A stretch of DNA of 64,000 nucleotides from Methanocella_A sp049676595 (GTDB taxonomy: Archaea; Halobacteriota; Methanocellia; Methanocellales; Methanocellaceae). Where the stretch lies: assembly GCF_049676595.1 (NCBI RefSeq), contig NZ_CP187259.1:3286001-3350000 (forward strand). The letters are read 5' to 3'. Shown here piece after piece: positions 10,001 to 17,400 of this stretch. The notes beneath the pieces are model-generated. The model was not told the DNA's origin. It did no database searches and worked only from the letters and a program-made list of their open reading frames with translations. The translations under genes and the position numbers were made by a program. Every line of letters begins with the position of its first letter. Positions within the stretch are counted from its first letter, which is position 1.

Positions 10001-10375
10001 ATCCTGTCGGACATGGTCAGCTTCCGTGACGTCATCCCCGAGAGCCTCGCCATGGCGGACTTCCCGGGCGGCAAGGTGTACGTCGACGTTTCGTTATCCA
10101 GAGAGCTGGAAGCAGAGGGCTACACCAGAGAGCTGATCCGCCGCATCCAGGACATGCGTAAGGAAATGAACCTGAACGTGGAGGACCGCATCAGGGTGGA
10201 AGTCTTCGTGGGCGACGAGAAGGTGCTCGATCTGGTGAAGAGCATGAAGGATTATACGGCCGGCGAAGTCCGGGCTGATTCCCTCGAGCTGAAGCCGGAA
10301 AAGCCAACTCAAGGCTTCGTCAAAGACTGGGACGTTGAAGGCGTCCCCATGACCATAGGGCTGGAAAAGATATGA
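7061..10375 (+). CDS. ileS: Isoleucyl-tRNA synthetase
   Basis: Charges tRNA-Ile with isoleucine in the cytoplasm. 1104 residues, a full-length class I synthetase. The HIGH-type motif is HLGTA at 55-59 after DGPPYTTGRI. The editing domain insertion (residues about 200-400) contains WTTTPWT. A CxxC zinc knuckle (KCEKCG) lies near 525, and the KMSKS loop (GKKMSKSLGN) near 643. The C-terminal anticodon-binding and archaeal/eukaryotic-type extension are complete. The start is GTG preceded by GAGGA. It overlaps the next gene by four bases (ATGA). The domain organisation and sequence are of the archaeal/eukaryotic-like class. Confidence 0.97.
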   Translation: MIQEEKEQYSSKSLEAGVDELWRASDAYALTRKKRLGSKKFFFVDGPPYTTGRIHLGTAWNKIIKDSVLRYRSMNGYDLMDRPGWDMHGLPIEVKVESLLGFKTKKDIEEFGVAKFTEECKKFAIGNMHEMTAQFKKLGVWMNWDDPYMTLKNEYIEAAWWTIKQAHEKHLLERGLRNVNWCPRCETAIADSEVEYADRKDDSIYVKFPLKDEEGFLVIWTTTPWTIPANMAVAANKDFTYAMVYAIPAAVLEEAALQTGLDHTTMVEHHSDGRPKPMRYADKVAKMEEAVGEEKVKELYAKHGEKLIIAKDLVDGVMKMGRYADYQVLKTMTGEELKGTQYVHPLADLIPCQKETEHKVYLADFVVGENTGMVHIAPGHGFDDFELGLKEGIRAYCPVKANGHYDDSVGAYADMEIREANPKIMEDLRQRNLLLGATTIEHRYGHCWRCKTPIIFLTTDQWFIAVSKMKEDMLSEVKRVNWYPEWAGSARFYDWVSGARDWCVSRQRYWGIPIPIWKCEKCGSLDVVGTKEELERKVGREVPDLHRPFVDEVRLECECGGAMRRVEDIFDVWFDSAVASWATLHFPAKKDLMDWWPADFIVEGHDQTRGWFYSQLGAGMVGFGKAPYNGVCMHGFTLDETGKKMSKSLGNVVAPEDVVEKLGADTLRLYVLSQNAPWEDLSFSWEECGNINRAINIFWNVYRFPLPYMVLDKFDPAKVTFESVKGSLRVEDRWILSRLQAVIKDVDTYMTTYELHRATRAITSFILEDLSRWYVQLARERTWVEADDPDKLAAYRVLYDTLVTTVKLIAPFTPYMAERMYQNLVRNVDQNAPVSVHMCDWPAVDATLLDEQLNRDMDIARKIVEASSNARQKAKRKLRWPVQKIVVAAENPDVVTAVKDLSGVIREQTNSKEVIVLAPGEANTELGVEVVPNPKLIGPIFKAVAGKVTAALKAAEGKAVRKAIEEEKKYIVEIPEGSFDILSDMVSFRDVIPESLAMADFPGGKVYVDVSLSRELEAEGYTRELIRRIQDMRKEMNLNVEDRIRVEVFVGDEKVLDLVKSMKDYTAGEVRADSLELKPEKPTQGFVKDWDVEGVPMTIGLEKI

Positions 10376-11007
10376 AGTACGAAGAGTGGGAGCCCCACTA
10401 CAAGGCTATCCTGGCCGATTTCGGATGGACGCCGGAAGGGGATGAGGCAGCTGCGAGGCTGCTCTCCTCCCTCCTCCCGGCCACTTCCCCGGGCCTCGAA
10501 AAAGTCGAAGAGCTCATCCGGGGCCGGGACGTGATCGTGTGCGGCAAAGCGCCCACGCTCGAGAAGGATATCGAAAAGATCGACTGGTGGTACAAGTACA
10601 CGGTCATCGCGGCGGACGGTTCCGTATCTCCGCTGCTCAGGCAGGGTATCGTCCCGGACATCGTCGTCTCCGACCTCGACGGCTCGCACGAGGACCTGCT
10701 AAAAGCGGACGCGAACGGCGCGATCATACTGGCCCACGCTCATGCAGATAACGTCGAAAGCGTGAAGTCGCTGGTACCCCGGCTGAAGCACGTCGTGGGG
10801 ACTACGCAGGCACAGCCGCTGGAAAACGTCTATAACTTCGGAGGCTTCTCCGACGGCGACAGGTGCGTGTTCCTGGCAAAGGAGTTCGGGGCTAAAAGCA
10901 TTAAGATCATCGGGTTCGACCTGGATGACACGAACGTGACGCCGAAGAAGCTGAAGAAGCTGAAGTGGGCGAGAAAGTTACTAAAGCTCCTGAACGTAGA
11001 GCTTTAG
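10372..11007 (+). CDS. mptE: 6-hydroxymethylpterin pyrophosphokinase MptE-like (DUF115)
   Basis: 211 residues. By family, it activates 6-hydroxymethyl-7,8-dihydropterin to the diphosphate in tetrahydromethanopterin synthesis. The DUF115 pattern is clear: VIVCGKAPTLE, VIAADGSVSPLLRQGIVPDIVVSDLDG near residues 80-107, and IIGFDLDD near the end. MptE in Methanocaldococcus is the characterised member (established); assignment here is by motif. It starts inside the last codon of ileS, so translation is coupled, although the two functions are unrelated. A T-rich run after the stop may end transcription. Confidence 0.85.
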   Translation: MKYEEWEPHYKAILADFGWTPEGDEAAARLLSSLLPATSPGLEKVEELIRGRDVIVCGKAPTLEKDIEKIDWWYKYTVIAADGSVSPLLRQGIVPDIVVSDLDGSHEDLLKADANGAIILAHAHADNVESVKSLVPRLKHVVGTTQAQPLENVYNFGGFSDGDRCVFLAKEFGAKSIKIIGFDLDDTNVTPKKLKKLKWARKLLKLLNVEL

Positions 11008-11031
11008 CCTTTTTGATTTTCATTTTTAGCC
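11008..11031 (+). terminator. T-rich terminator after mptE-like gene
   Basis: A CTTTTTGATTTTCATTTTT stretch just after the stop fits the U-run type of archaeal terminator. No strong hairpin precedes it. Confidence 0.4.
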
Positions 11032-11087
11032 CGGATCACTCTGCCATAGTATTATAGGTCTTCTTGAAAGGATTCATACGAGTACCC

Positions 11088-11217
11088 GTACCGTTTACAC
11101 GAAGTACGCGAAGTACGCGAAGTACTCAAAGTACGGTAAAAACGGCATGCTGTAATATGATTTTATAGTAAAACTTCGCGTACTTCGCGTACCTTGCGTA
11201 CTTCGTGTAAATGGTAC
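11088..11217 (+). repeat. 130-bp GTAC element, copy A
   Basis: Begins GTACCGTTTACACGAAGTAC and ends with its complement (CTTCGTGTAAATGGTAC). The left arm continues as 9-base units of the type GCGAAGTAC; the right arm is the mirrored set. The core of about 40 bases contains GGTAAAAACGGCATGCTGTA. Copy C (39863-39992) is the same length in reverse orientation with an almost identical core, and copies B (35158) and D (52674) share it more loosely. It lies between convergent genes and encodes no plausible protein. Confidence 0.9.
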
Positions 11218-11276
11218 CCGACACTCTAAGAAGTTACAGGAACGACTCGTGGATGGAAAGGGTATTTTTGAGTAGG

Positions 11277-11535
11277 GGGTATGAAAAATTTTATGTTTGC
11301 CCTGCGAGGGTTGAAACACCGCCAACACTCGCCATATGAGAAATTGGATATTCATGTAGAGGCTATGAAAAATTAAAAGTTGGCCCTGTGTAAGTCGAAG
11401 ATACCGCCAAGCACACCAAGGTTTATTTTAGCGATGTCTTCTGATCCTGATCGAAAAGCCCTTGGCGAGCCTGGCGGCCCTATAACCATAGCCGATATAA
11501 CAAATTTTTCATGCGATTATAACTATGGCAGCTCA
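11277..11535. repeat. Direct and inverted repeats with CGCCAAG units
   Basis: Two imperfect direct units about 80 bases apart each run from TATGAAAAATT to ACCGCCAA. The second ends in CCGCCAAGCACACCAAGG (11404-11421), which pairs with CCTTGGCGAGCCTGGCGG at 11460-11477. An outer AAATTTTTCAT near 11510 mirrors the starting ATGAAAAATTT. No gene is visible in this stretch. It is another intergenic repeat of short-unit type, distinct from the neighbouring GTAC element. Confidence 0.65.
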
Positions 11536-11596
11536 TACATTTTTTAGACGAGAATGTAAGGCTGGCCAGGTATGCCTAGCCAGTATGCTGAAATAC

Positions 11597-12151
11597 CTAA
11601 TACACTTTCTTTAGCGCCCCGGAGAAACCCGAGTAGCAGATACCAGCTACGGCGGCGACAAGCGCGATAATTGGAACCCATAGCAGAATATTGAAAATAC
11701 CATCGGGGGAGAACTGGCTGAACATCGTGACGTAGCCAGTCTGGGGCATCGTATAAAGCCTGATCACGACATGGCTGACCACCAGAACAGCGGCTGCCAT
11801 CGCCCCGGTGATGAGGCCGGACACCGTGGATAAGCAGGCGACCTGGGCAAGAGAACCAGTGCCCTGAGCCTTTTTTAGGCCGGAGATGCCACTTGCCAGA
11901 AATACCACCAGCAACAGCAAGAAGACGATTGCCGCGAGGATTTCCCCGAGATCAACTATCGAGGTCAGGCTTCTTTCCACGCTAAGGCTGATATCCATCT
12001 GCCTGATCAAAGAGTAAGCGGACAGACTGGCCAGCGTGAACAATAGATCGACTGCGATCACTATGGCGGCAATCCTGCCCCACCGTATGCCAGACTCGAC
12101 TGCCGGAGAGTAGTCCAGTCTGTAGAGATACTCAAGCTTTTGCTCTGTCAT
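11597..12151 (-). CDS. Four-helix membrane protein, unknown
   Basis: 184 residues with four predicted membrane helices (about 26-48, 68-92, 108-130 and 152-176) after a polar N-terminus containing YLYRLDYSPAVESGIRWGR. No family is recognised. The region near residue 88 (SGISGLKKAQGTGSLAQVACLSTVSG) and the C-terminal SGFSGALKKVY look repeated, which may reflect an internal duplication of a two-helix unit. The next gene upstream (12260-12766) is a separate small membrane protein; the gap is about 110 bases and AT-rich. Confidence 0.65.
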   Translation of the reverse strand: MTEQKLEYLYRLDYSPAVESGIRWGRIAAIVIAVDLLFTLASLSAYSLIRQMDISLSVERSLTSIVDLGEILAAIVFLLLLVVFLASGISGLKKAQGTGSLAQVACLSTVSGLITGAMAAAVLVVSHVVIRLYTMPQTGYVTMFSQFSPDGIFNILLWVPIIALVAAVAGICYSGFSGALKKVY

Positions 12152-12259
12152 TTATAATCACCAGTACAATTTACTTATTTTCACATTATTGTACATTAGT
12201 GATTTATAGCTTACGTCAGAGGGCCCTGAAAGTAAAAAAGTATCAATATGCCGAGTGGG

Positions 12260-12766
12260 CTATTTTCGGGTCTGAGCTGAATATATGGCGCCGCCTATGG
12301 CACTGAAGACGACGCTGAAGACAACCCAGAACAGGAACTGAAGAAGGATGACTAACAGGGCCAGTGCTATCCCCGCAGCCCCGGCCAATCCCGCGGTGAA
12401 CAGCGGATTGTAGTCTCCGGCAACAGCGTAGCCGGCGATGGCCCCGATGATGCCGGCGATGGGTATCAGGATAAGGCCTACAAGCAGGCCTATGCTCTGG
12501 TTGACCACGCCTGCGGCCAGGCCGGCGAGGGCAGAGAGGGTAATGGCATCGCTTTTATTGGCCCACGTATAGTTTGCAGTATACCAGCCTACACCCGCCA
12601 GAAACGCCGCCACCAGAAGCCACTCGACGCAGCCGAGGGCGCACCCGAAGAAGGGTATGATAAAGCTACCCGTGAAGCCTGCGGCAACGAAGATTACGTG
12701 AGAGATGATCAGGATGACTCCGGCGACGATGCCAATCAGTATGGCCTGCAGATACCTCTGCCTCAT
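12260..12766 (-). CDS. Small membrane protein, member of a three-paralogue group
   Basis: About 168 residues from the ATG at 12766; a TTG at 12787 would add seven. The N-terminus RYLQAILIGIVAGVILI parallels YSQAIKAGIVAGVIMI of the 12878 gene and YMNGIKAGVAGGIVLA of the 13457 gene. All have four or more helices with Gly/Ala-rich segments and a middle motif D-A-(I/L)-x(4-6)-G-x-A-(A/G)-G. Function is unknown. The conserved Gly pattern suggests tight helix packing, as in small membrane scaffolds. Confidence 0.65.
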   Translation of the reverse strand: MRQRYLQAILIGIVAGVILIISHVIFVAAGFTGSFIIPFFGCALGCVEWLLVAAFLAGVGWYTANYTWANKSDAITLSALAGLAAGVVNQSIGLLVGLILIPIAGIIGAIAGYAVAGDYNPLFTAGLAGAAGIALALLVILLQFLFWVVFSVVFSAIGGAIYSAQTRK

Positions 12767-12877
12767 AAGAGATGAAACAACAGGCAAGATGTAATTAGTT
12801 ATTTACGGAATTGGCGGCCGGGAGAGAAAAAATCGCTGTCCGGCCGTCTAATAAATTTGAGCCGCGGAATGGCGCGG

Positions 12878-13372
12878 CTATTTCTTGAGGCTGTAGTAGA
12901 CTGCTGCTCCGATGAGCCCCAGCACGATGCTGACCACGATCCACGAGGGCGCGCAGCAGCACAGAGAAGACATACCGCCCGCCATAGAGGAAATGCCCGC
13001 TATTCCGAGCCCGGCTGCGAGGTCTTCGGCTTCGGTGCCCACGTAGTAGGTACCCATGAGGAAGGGCGATACGAACGCCACGATGACGGCCATGATGGCG
13101 GCCATGATGCCCGTGACAAAGCCGGCGACCGCTCCGACGATCAAGGCATCGTTGAGGTCTTTCAGGCCCATCGCGGCAAACCGCACGGCAAGTGCGCCAG
13201 CGCCGACGAGCACGAGGATTTCTACGATAAAAATACAGCACGAGCCGAGGCTTACCAGACTGGTAGTCCACGTCCCGATGATACCGACCGCACTGTTGAG
13301 CACGATCAGGATGATCATGATGACACCGGCGACGATGCCGGCTTTGATAGCCTGGGAATATTTGAGTTCCAT
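12878..13372 (-). CDS. Small membrane protein, paralogue two
   Basis: About 164 residues. The start at 13372 is preferred because GTGATC precedes it by three bases. The N-terminal helix is AIKAGIVAGVIMIILIVLN; the middle reads LNDALIVGAVAGFVTGIMAAIM, close to MDAAIIGAVAGVVAEIILL in the next paralogue. Six cysteines cluster in two short stretches (SCC near 45 and LCCCAPSW near 140), unusual for a membrane protein. Function unknown; tandem duplication with the flanking genes is the likely origin. Confidence 0.65.
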   Translation of the reverse strand: MELKYSQAIKAGIVAGVIMIILIVLNSAVGIIGTWTTSLVSLGSCCIFIVEILVLVGAGALAVRFAAMGLKDLNDALIVGAVAGFVTGIMAAIMAVIVAFVSPFLMGTYYVGTEAEDLAAGLGIAGISSMAGGMSSLCCCAPSWIVVSIVLGLIGAAVYYSLKK

Positions 13373-13456
13373 AAAGATCACTTTATGGATAGTAGATTGT
13401 AAAAATGAGTATAAAAAAGTAATTGGACAGGTACCGCTGTACCTGCCTTCGCTTGC

Positions 13457-13870
13457 TTACTTGGTGATCTTCAGCACGACGTAGGTGTATACGACTGCGA
13501 CGACCGCTGCCAGTACGGCTGCGATTACGATACCGATGACGCCGCCGATGAGGGTTGCCACCAGGGTGATCGCAAAGCCTTCGACGCTGCCCAGCGAGCT
13601 GATGATGCCCAGGATCAGGTTGACGACCAGCAGGATGATCTCAGCAACTACACCAGCGACGGCACCGATGATTGCGGCGTCCATCAGCTTGGTTACAGCC
13701 TTAGGTCCGATGTAGATTGCCACTGCGCCGATTGCGAGCCAGACGATGAAGGTCAGCGGGGAGATCAGGCAGCCGATCAGGGGCAGGAAGTGCCCGATGA
13801 TAGCAACTATTGCCAGAACAATGCCGCCGGCAACACCGGCCTTGATACCATTCATATATTTTTCTTCCAT
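13457..13870 (-). CDS. Small membrane protein, paralogue three
   Basis: 137 residues, four helices, nearly all Ala/Ile/Val/Gly. The ATG at 13870 has GGTGG four bases upstream. KAVTKLMDAAIIGAVAGVVAE aligns with the middle segment of the 12878 product. The three genes run in the same direction with gaps of about 85-110 bases, so they could be separately transcribed. No enzymatic motif is seen. It is divergent from the radical SAM gene at 13987. Confidence 0.65.
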   Translation of the reverse strand: MEEKYMNGIKAGVAGGIVLAIVAIIGHFLPLIGCLISPLTFIVWLAIGAVAIYIGPKAVTKLMDAAIIGAVAGVVAEIILLVVNLILGIISSLGSVEGFAITLVATLIGGVIGIVIAAVLAAVVAVVYTYVVLKITK

Positions 13871-13957
13871 TTAACCACCTTAACAGGATAGATGGCTTTG
13901 AATGTATTAAATTGTTACGTAGCCGATTGCTAGCAAAGATCATGCTTCCGGGCATCA

Positions 13958-13968
13958 TTTTTATACAG
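13958..13968 (+). promoter_or_regulatory. TATA box before radical SAM gene
   Basis: TTTTTATAC lies about 20-28 bases before the ATG pair at 13987/13990. This spacing suggests a nearly leaderless transcript and supports the internal start over the longer frame from 13912. Confidence 0.45.
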
Positions 13969-13986
13969 CAGGACGCCTTCAGTGTT

Positions 13987-15663
13987 ATGATGCCTGATAT
14001 CAGCCGGACCGTCATCCTCGACGGCTACGTGGACGAGCCAGCCTGCCTCGGAGTGCCTCCGTATATGGCGCCTTACCCGAGGTACGTGGCAGGAACGCTG
14101 CCGGGAGAAGTGCTGTACTACACGATCGATCAGCTGCGAAAAGACCGGTCTATTTTACAGGCTATTATCAGCGCAGATCTCGTAGTAGTTATCTCCGGCG
14201 TCACAGTACCGGGCAAATACCTGGGAGGCACCCCGGCCACCCTGCAGGAGCTGGAGCGGCTCATGGCGGGCATAGAGACGGTGAAGATCCTCGGAGGCCC
14301 GGTTTCCATGTTCGGGGCAGGCACCGAAGGAGGCCGGTCAGCTAAGCGCATTAAAGCGAGCGGCGCCTTCGACATCGTGGCCACTGGAGACATTGAAGCG
14401 GTGGTTGCAGGTTATGTGCAGGACGGAATGGCCGTCGACCCCGATGTACGCCGGACGGCCAGGGAGATCGCACAGTGGTCTGTAAAGGGAGCGAGGATCG
14501 TCCCTCAGCACCCCGATTTCCCATATACGATGATGGAGCTGGAGACGTACCGGGGCTGCTTCCGGGGCAACTGCTCCTTCTGCACCGAAAAGTTCTACGG
14601 GCGGCCGGACTTCAGGCCGGTACCGGACATAGCGGCAGAGGTGTCAGCCCTGTACGACATGGGGGCCCGGTACTTCAGGCTGGGCAGGCAGCCGGACATC
14701 CTGACGTATATGGCTGACGGCGACGAAGAATTCCCGAGGCCGAACCCGGAGGCGATCGAGCGCCTCTACTCTGGCATCCGCAAGGTGGCGCCGCAACTCA
14801 GGGTACTCCACATGGACAACGCCAACCCGGGCACCATCGCCCGGTACCCGGAGGAAAGCCGTAAGGTGCTCAAGTCGATCGTCAAGCACCACACCTCGGG
14901 CGACGTGGCGGCGTTCGGCATGGAGAGCGCCGACCCTCACGTGATCAGGCTCAACAACCTGAAGGCGCAGCCGGAAGAAGTGAAGGATGCCATCCGGATC
15001 GTGAACGAGATCGGAGGCGCCAGGGGAGCCTCGGGATTACCCGAGCTGCTGCCCGGCCTCAACTTCGTCCACGGGCTGATGGGAGAGACCAAGACCACTT
15101 TCAGGCTCAACTACGAGTTTTTGGAATCCCTGCTTGCCGAAAACCTGCTCGTCAGGCGGATCAACGTGCGCCAGGTCATGCCGTTCGAGGGCACCTGCAT
15201 GGCGGACGTGGGAGAGAAGATCGCTAATAAGCACAAAGGTATCTTCCACGCGTACAAGGAAAAAATAAGGGAGCACATCGACCTTGAGATGCTAAAGCGA
15301 GTCGTGCCGGTCGGCACACTCATAAGAGAAGTGCGGATGGAACTGAAGGAAGGCAGCGTCGCGTTCGGGAGGCAGATCGCCTCTTACCCGCTTCTGGTCG
15401 GCATACCCGCGGATCTTCAAGTCGGAGCTGTCATAGATGCAAAAGTCGTCAGCCACGGCTTCCGGTCCATCACCGCAGTCCCATACCCGCTCGACGTCAA
15501 CCACGCGTCCCTGAAAACCCTGGAGAGCCTGCCGAGGGTCGGAAAAAGCAGGGCTGCAAAGCTGGCAGCATCCAGGCCGTACAGGACTCCGGAAGAAGTG
15601 GTGGGCGCCCTGGACGACCCCGAAGTTGCCACAAGTCTGCTGGACTTTTTCGAGTACAAATAA
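13987..15663 (+). CDS. Radical SAM protein with C-terminal helix-hairpin-helix
   Basis: About 558 residues from ATG 13987; the reading frame is open back to 13912, but the TATA-like box lies inside that extension. The radical SAM cluster motif is CFRGNCSFC near residue 190 (C-x5-C-x2-C, wider than the classical C-x3-C-x2-C). The N-terminal part resembles a cobalamin-binding-like fold seen in such proteins. A TRAM-like beta segment is followed by a helix-hairpin-helix (LESLPRVGKSRAAKLAASRP) near the C-terminus, indicating nucleic-acid contact. It fits the archaeal COG1031 type of Fe-S oxidoreductase; the substrate is unknown, with RNA modification plausible (inference). Confidence 0.8.
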   Translation: MMPDISRTVILDGYVDEPACLGVPPYMAPYPRYVAGTLPGEVLYYTIDQLRKDRSILQAIISADLVVVISGVTVPGKYLGGTPATLQELERLMAGIETVKILGGPVSMFGAGTEGGRSAKRIKASGAFDIVATGDIEAVVAGYVQDGMAVDPDVRRTAREIAQWSVKGARIVPQHPDFPYTMMELETYRGCFRGNCSFCTEKFYGRPDFRPVPDIAAEVSALYDMGARYFRLGRQPDILTYMADGDEEFPRPNPEAIERLYSGIRKVAPQLRVLHMDNANPGTIARYPEESRKVLKSIVKHHTSGDVAAFGMESADPHVIRLNNLKAQPEEVKDAIRIVNEIGGARGASGLPELLPGLNFVHGLMGETKTTFRLNYEFLESLLAENLLVRRINVRQVMPFEGTCMADVGEKIANKHKGIFHAYKEKIREHIDLEMLKRVVPVGTLIREVRMELKEGSVAFGRQIASYPLLVGIPADLQVGAVIDAKVVSHGFRSITAVPYPLDVNHASLKTLESLPRVGKSRAAKLAASRPYRTPEEVVGALDDPEVATSLLDFFEYK

Positions 15664-15733
15664 CGTGGTCTGAGAGCAGGTCAGGCCTCAAATTCCCGGA
15701 CATCATTTTTCTCGCGGGACAATTATCTCCGGC

Positions 15734-16057
15734 ATGGTGTCTGAGATGAGATACAGAATTATGATTATAGTAATCGCCATCGTTGCTATGCTGGCCCCGG
15801 CAACTGCCCAGGCAGCTACAATGGCCGTCGACATGAAGAACAACATGTTTACCCCGCAGGAGATCACTATCCAGGCAGGAGATACTGTCACCTGGACAAA
15901 CCAGGACCAGGCAAAGCATGACGTCAACTTCGGGGACTTCAAGTCGCCTCTGCTGAGCAAAGGAGAAACCTACTCCCACACGTTCGAGACTGCCGGAACT
16001 TATGATTACGTCTGCGACGTACATCCGTTCATGAAAGGCCGGGTGATCGTGCAATAA
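15734..16057 (+). CDS. Secreted blue-copper protein (plastocyanin/amicyanin type)
   Basis: 107 residues. A signal peptide ends near AQA (residue 27). The mature domain is a cupredoxin with FTPQEITIQAGDTVTWTNQD and the four copper ligands: His62 (KHDV), Cys94, His97 and Met100 in YVCDVHPFMKG. It probably carries electrons outside the membrane. An internal ATG at 15746 with GGTG upstream is an alternative start. It is followed by a two-helix membrane protein (16121) and a second, degenerate cupredoxin (16445), suggesting a small redox cluster. Confidence 0.9.
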   Translation: MVSEMRYRIMIIVIAIVAMLAPATAQAATMAVDMKNNMFTPQEITIQAGDTVTWTNQDQAKHDVNFGDFKSPLLSKGETYSHTFETAGTYDYVCDVHPFMKGRVIVQ

Positions 16058-16120
16058 ACGAAGGCATCAACGGCCAACCTTTTTTAGCCCGCAGGCCAGA
16101 TCGTTCGTAGTGATCATGCC

Positions 16121-16345
16121 ATGAGCGCGCTCACGGATATTGCTTTGACCATGATAGCAGGCTTTCCCCTCGTCGTCTGGCTGGGTGTAGCCACCATCAC
16201 ATTGCTCCTCTCGACTGCAGTTTATGGCTACGGCCTGATGAAGGGCAAGATAAGAGGTACGATCACCACCCACATGAGAATCGCAGGAGTTACTATGATC
16301 TTAGCGCTCATCCACGCAATACTGGCCGTCTCAATTTTCATTTGA
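16121..16345 (+). CDS. Two-helix small membrane protein
   Basis: 74 residues with two helices (about 12-37 and 50-72) and a basic loop KGKIRGTITTHMR between them. Histidines sit at the start of helix two (THMR) and in its middle (LIHAIL), a spacing that could suit a heme, but the evidence is weak. It lies between the two cupredoxin genes. No family is recognised. Confidence 0.55.
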   Translation: MSALTDIALTMIAGFPLVVWLGVATITLLLSTAVYGYGLMKGKIRGTITTHMRIAGVTMILALIHAILAVSIFI

Positions 16346-16444
16346 CCGGTCTGCTCGACAGGCGACGTCACCGCCAAATTACCTATTTGTATCCATCGTT
16401 AGCTGCGAGTTCAGTTCATCGGGCTTATAAGTTGAACCGGCTAA

Positions 16445-16807
16445 ATGATTACGATGGTGGAATTAAACAAATTTCTTATCATTATTTTCCTCATTGTCGT
16501 GGCCATTTTAATAACGCTGACTGTACAGGCCATGATGCCATTTCCCCGGGGGGACCTGACGTATTCCTTTACCGTGGTGGAGATCAGGAACAATACCCTG
16601 GTGCCGGATAACGTGAGGGTGTTTAAAAACGCCACCGTCGTCTGGGTTAACCACGATCCCCAGGAACGGTATCTCTTCATCGGGAACGAGAGGATGCCCG
16701 TACTGAAGTATGGCGACACGTACACCAGAAACTTCCACGAGTTCGGGATATACGATTGTTTATGCGGCGATAACGCCTCAAGCCGTGGAATAGTAATAGT
16801 CAGATAA
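16445..16807 (+). CDS. Membrane-anchored cupredoxin-like protein lacking copper ligands
   Basis: 120 residues with an N-terminal membrane helix (about 9-29) and a cupredoxin-like domain. VEIRNNTLVPDNVRVFKNATVVWVNHD matches the beta strands of the 15734 product, and GIYDCLCGDNASSRGIVIV aligns with its C-x2-H-x2-M loop. In this alignment the Cys is kept (C107) but the two His and the Met are Arg76, Asn110 and Ser113. It therefore probably does not bind type 1 copper. Its role may be structural or interactional (inference). Confidence 0.7.
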   Translation: MITMVELNKFLIIIFLIVVAILITLTVQAMMPFPRGDLTYSFTVVEIRNNTLVPDNVRVFKNATVVWVNHDPQERYLFIGNERMPVLKYGDTYTRNFHEFGIYDCLCGDNASSRGIVIVR

Positions 16808-16837
16808 ATAAGGATGTAATGATAATCTAAAATATAT

Positions 16838-17359
16838 ATGCTGAGCCGGCAGGAGTTCTTCACCTGGGCCCGTGGCGGCCCGTACGCTCAATGCTCTACT
16901 GAGCAGCTCTATTTTGCCTACGAGGTGTACCTGACCTGCCCCATGTCCCGGGACCCGGAGCATCTATCCCACGCCGACTGCGGCCGGTGCGGCAACTGTT
17001 GTCGCCGGCAGTGGCGGATCGAAGTATCCCTGAAAGATATCCGGCGATGGCTAGACGAGGGCCGCATCGACATCCTGGAATCGCTCGAGAGAGTGCCGCC
17101 GGGCTGTGCACCGGCTACGCCCGGACCAGAACGCAGCCTCGATTTTATACGGACGGTAGAAAGTGCAGCCAGGGGCAGAGAGCCGGATTTGTCGGGAATT
17201 ATGGCCATGGTCAACGCCCTCGCCTCCGGCGAAGCCAGCTACGTCATACCAAAAACCGCGGGCTGCAAATACCTGACCGAAGGCGAGCAGACGATGTGCA
17301 GCATCTACGATACCCGTCCCGAAGTCTGCCGGAACTTCCCGTCGGTCGAATCCGCTTAG
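16838..17359 (+). CDS. YkgJ-type cysteine cluster protein
   Basis: 173 residues. The hallmark C-x2-C-x2-CC is at residues 48-55 (ADCGRCGNCC), with C-terminal cysteines in GCKYL, MCSIYD and EVCRNFP. This is the pattern of the YkgJ family thought to bind zinc or an Fe-S cluster; biochemical role unproven. The protein ends soon after RNFPSVESA. A second member of the family lies at 17998-18660 on the other strand. Confidence 0.8.
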   Translation: MLSRQEFFTWARGGPYAQCSTEQLYFAYEVYLTCPMSRDPEHLSHADCGRCGNCCRRQWRIEVSLKDIRRWLDEGRIDILESLERVPPGCAPATPGPERSLDFIRTVESAARGREPDLSGIMAMVNALASGEASYVIPKTAGCKYLTEGEQTMCSIYDTRPEVCRNFPSVESA

Positions 17360-17400
17360 AGTGCGGCTAATCAGCTAGTTAGCCGTCGCCATGCGGCTGC

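Noticed and set aside
12795..13402. ORFs on both strands overlapping the 12878-13372 membrane protein
   Set aside because: They are Arg/His-rich or Asp/His-rich shadows; the membrane-protein frame has the matching paralogue and ribosome site.
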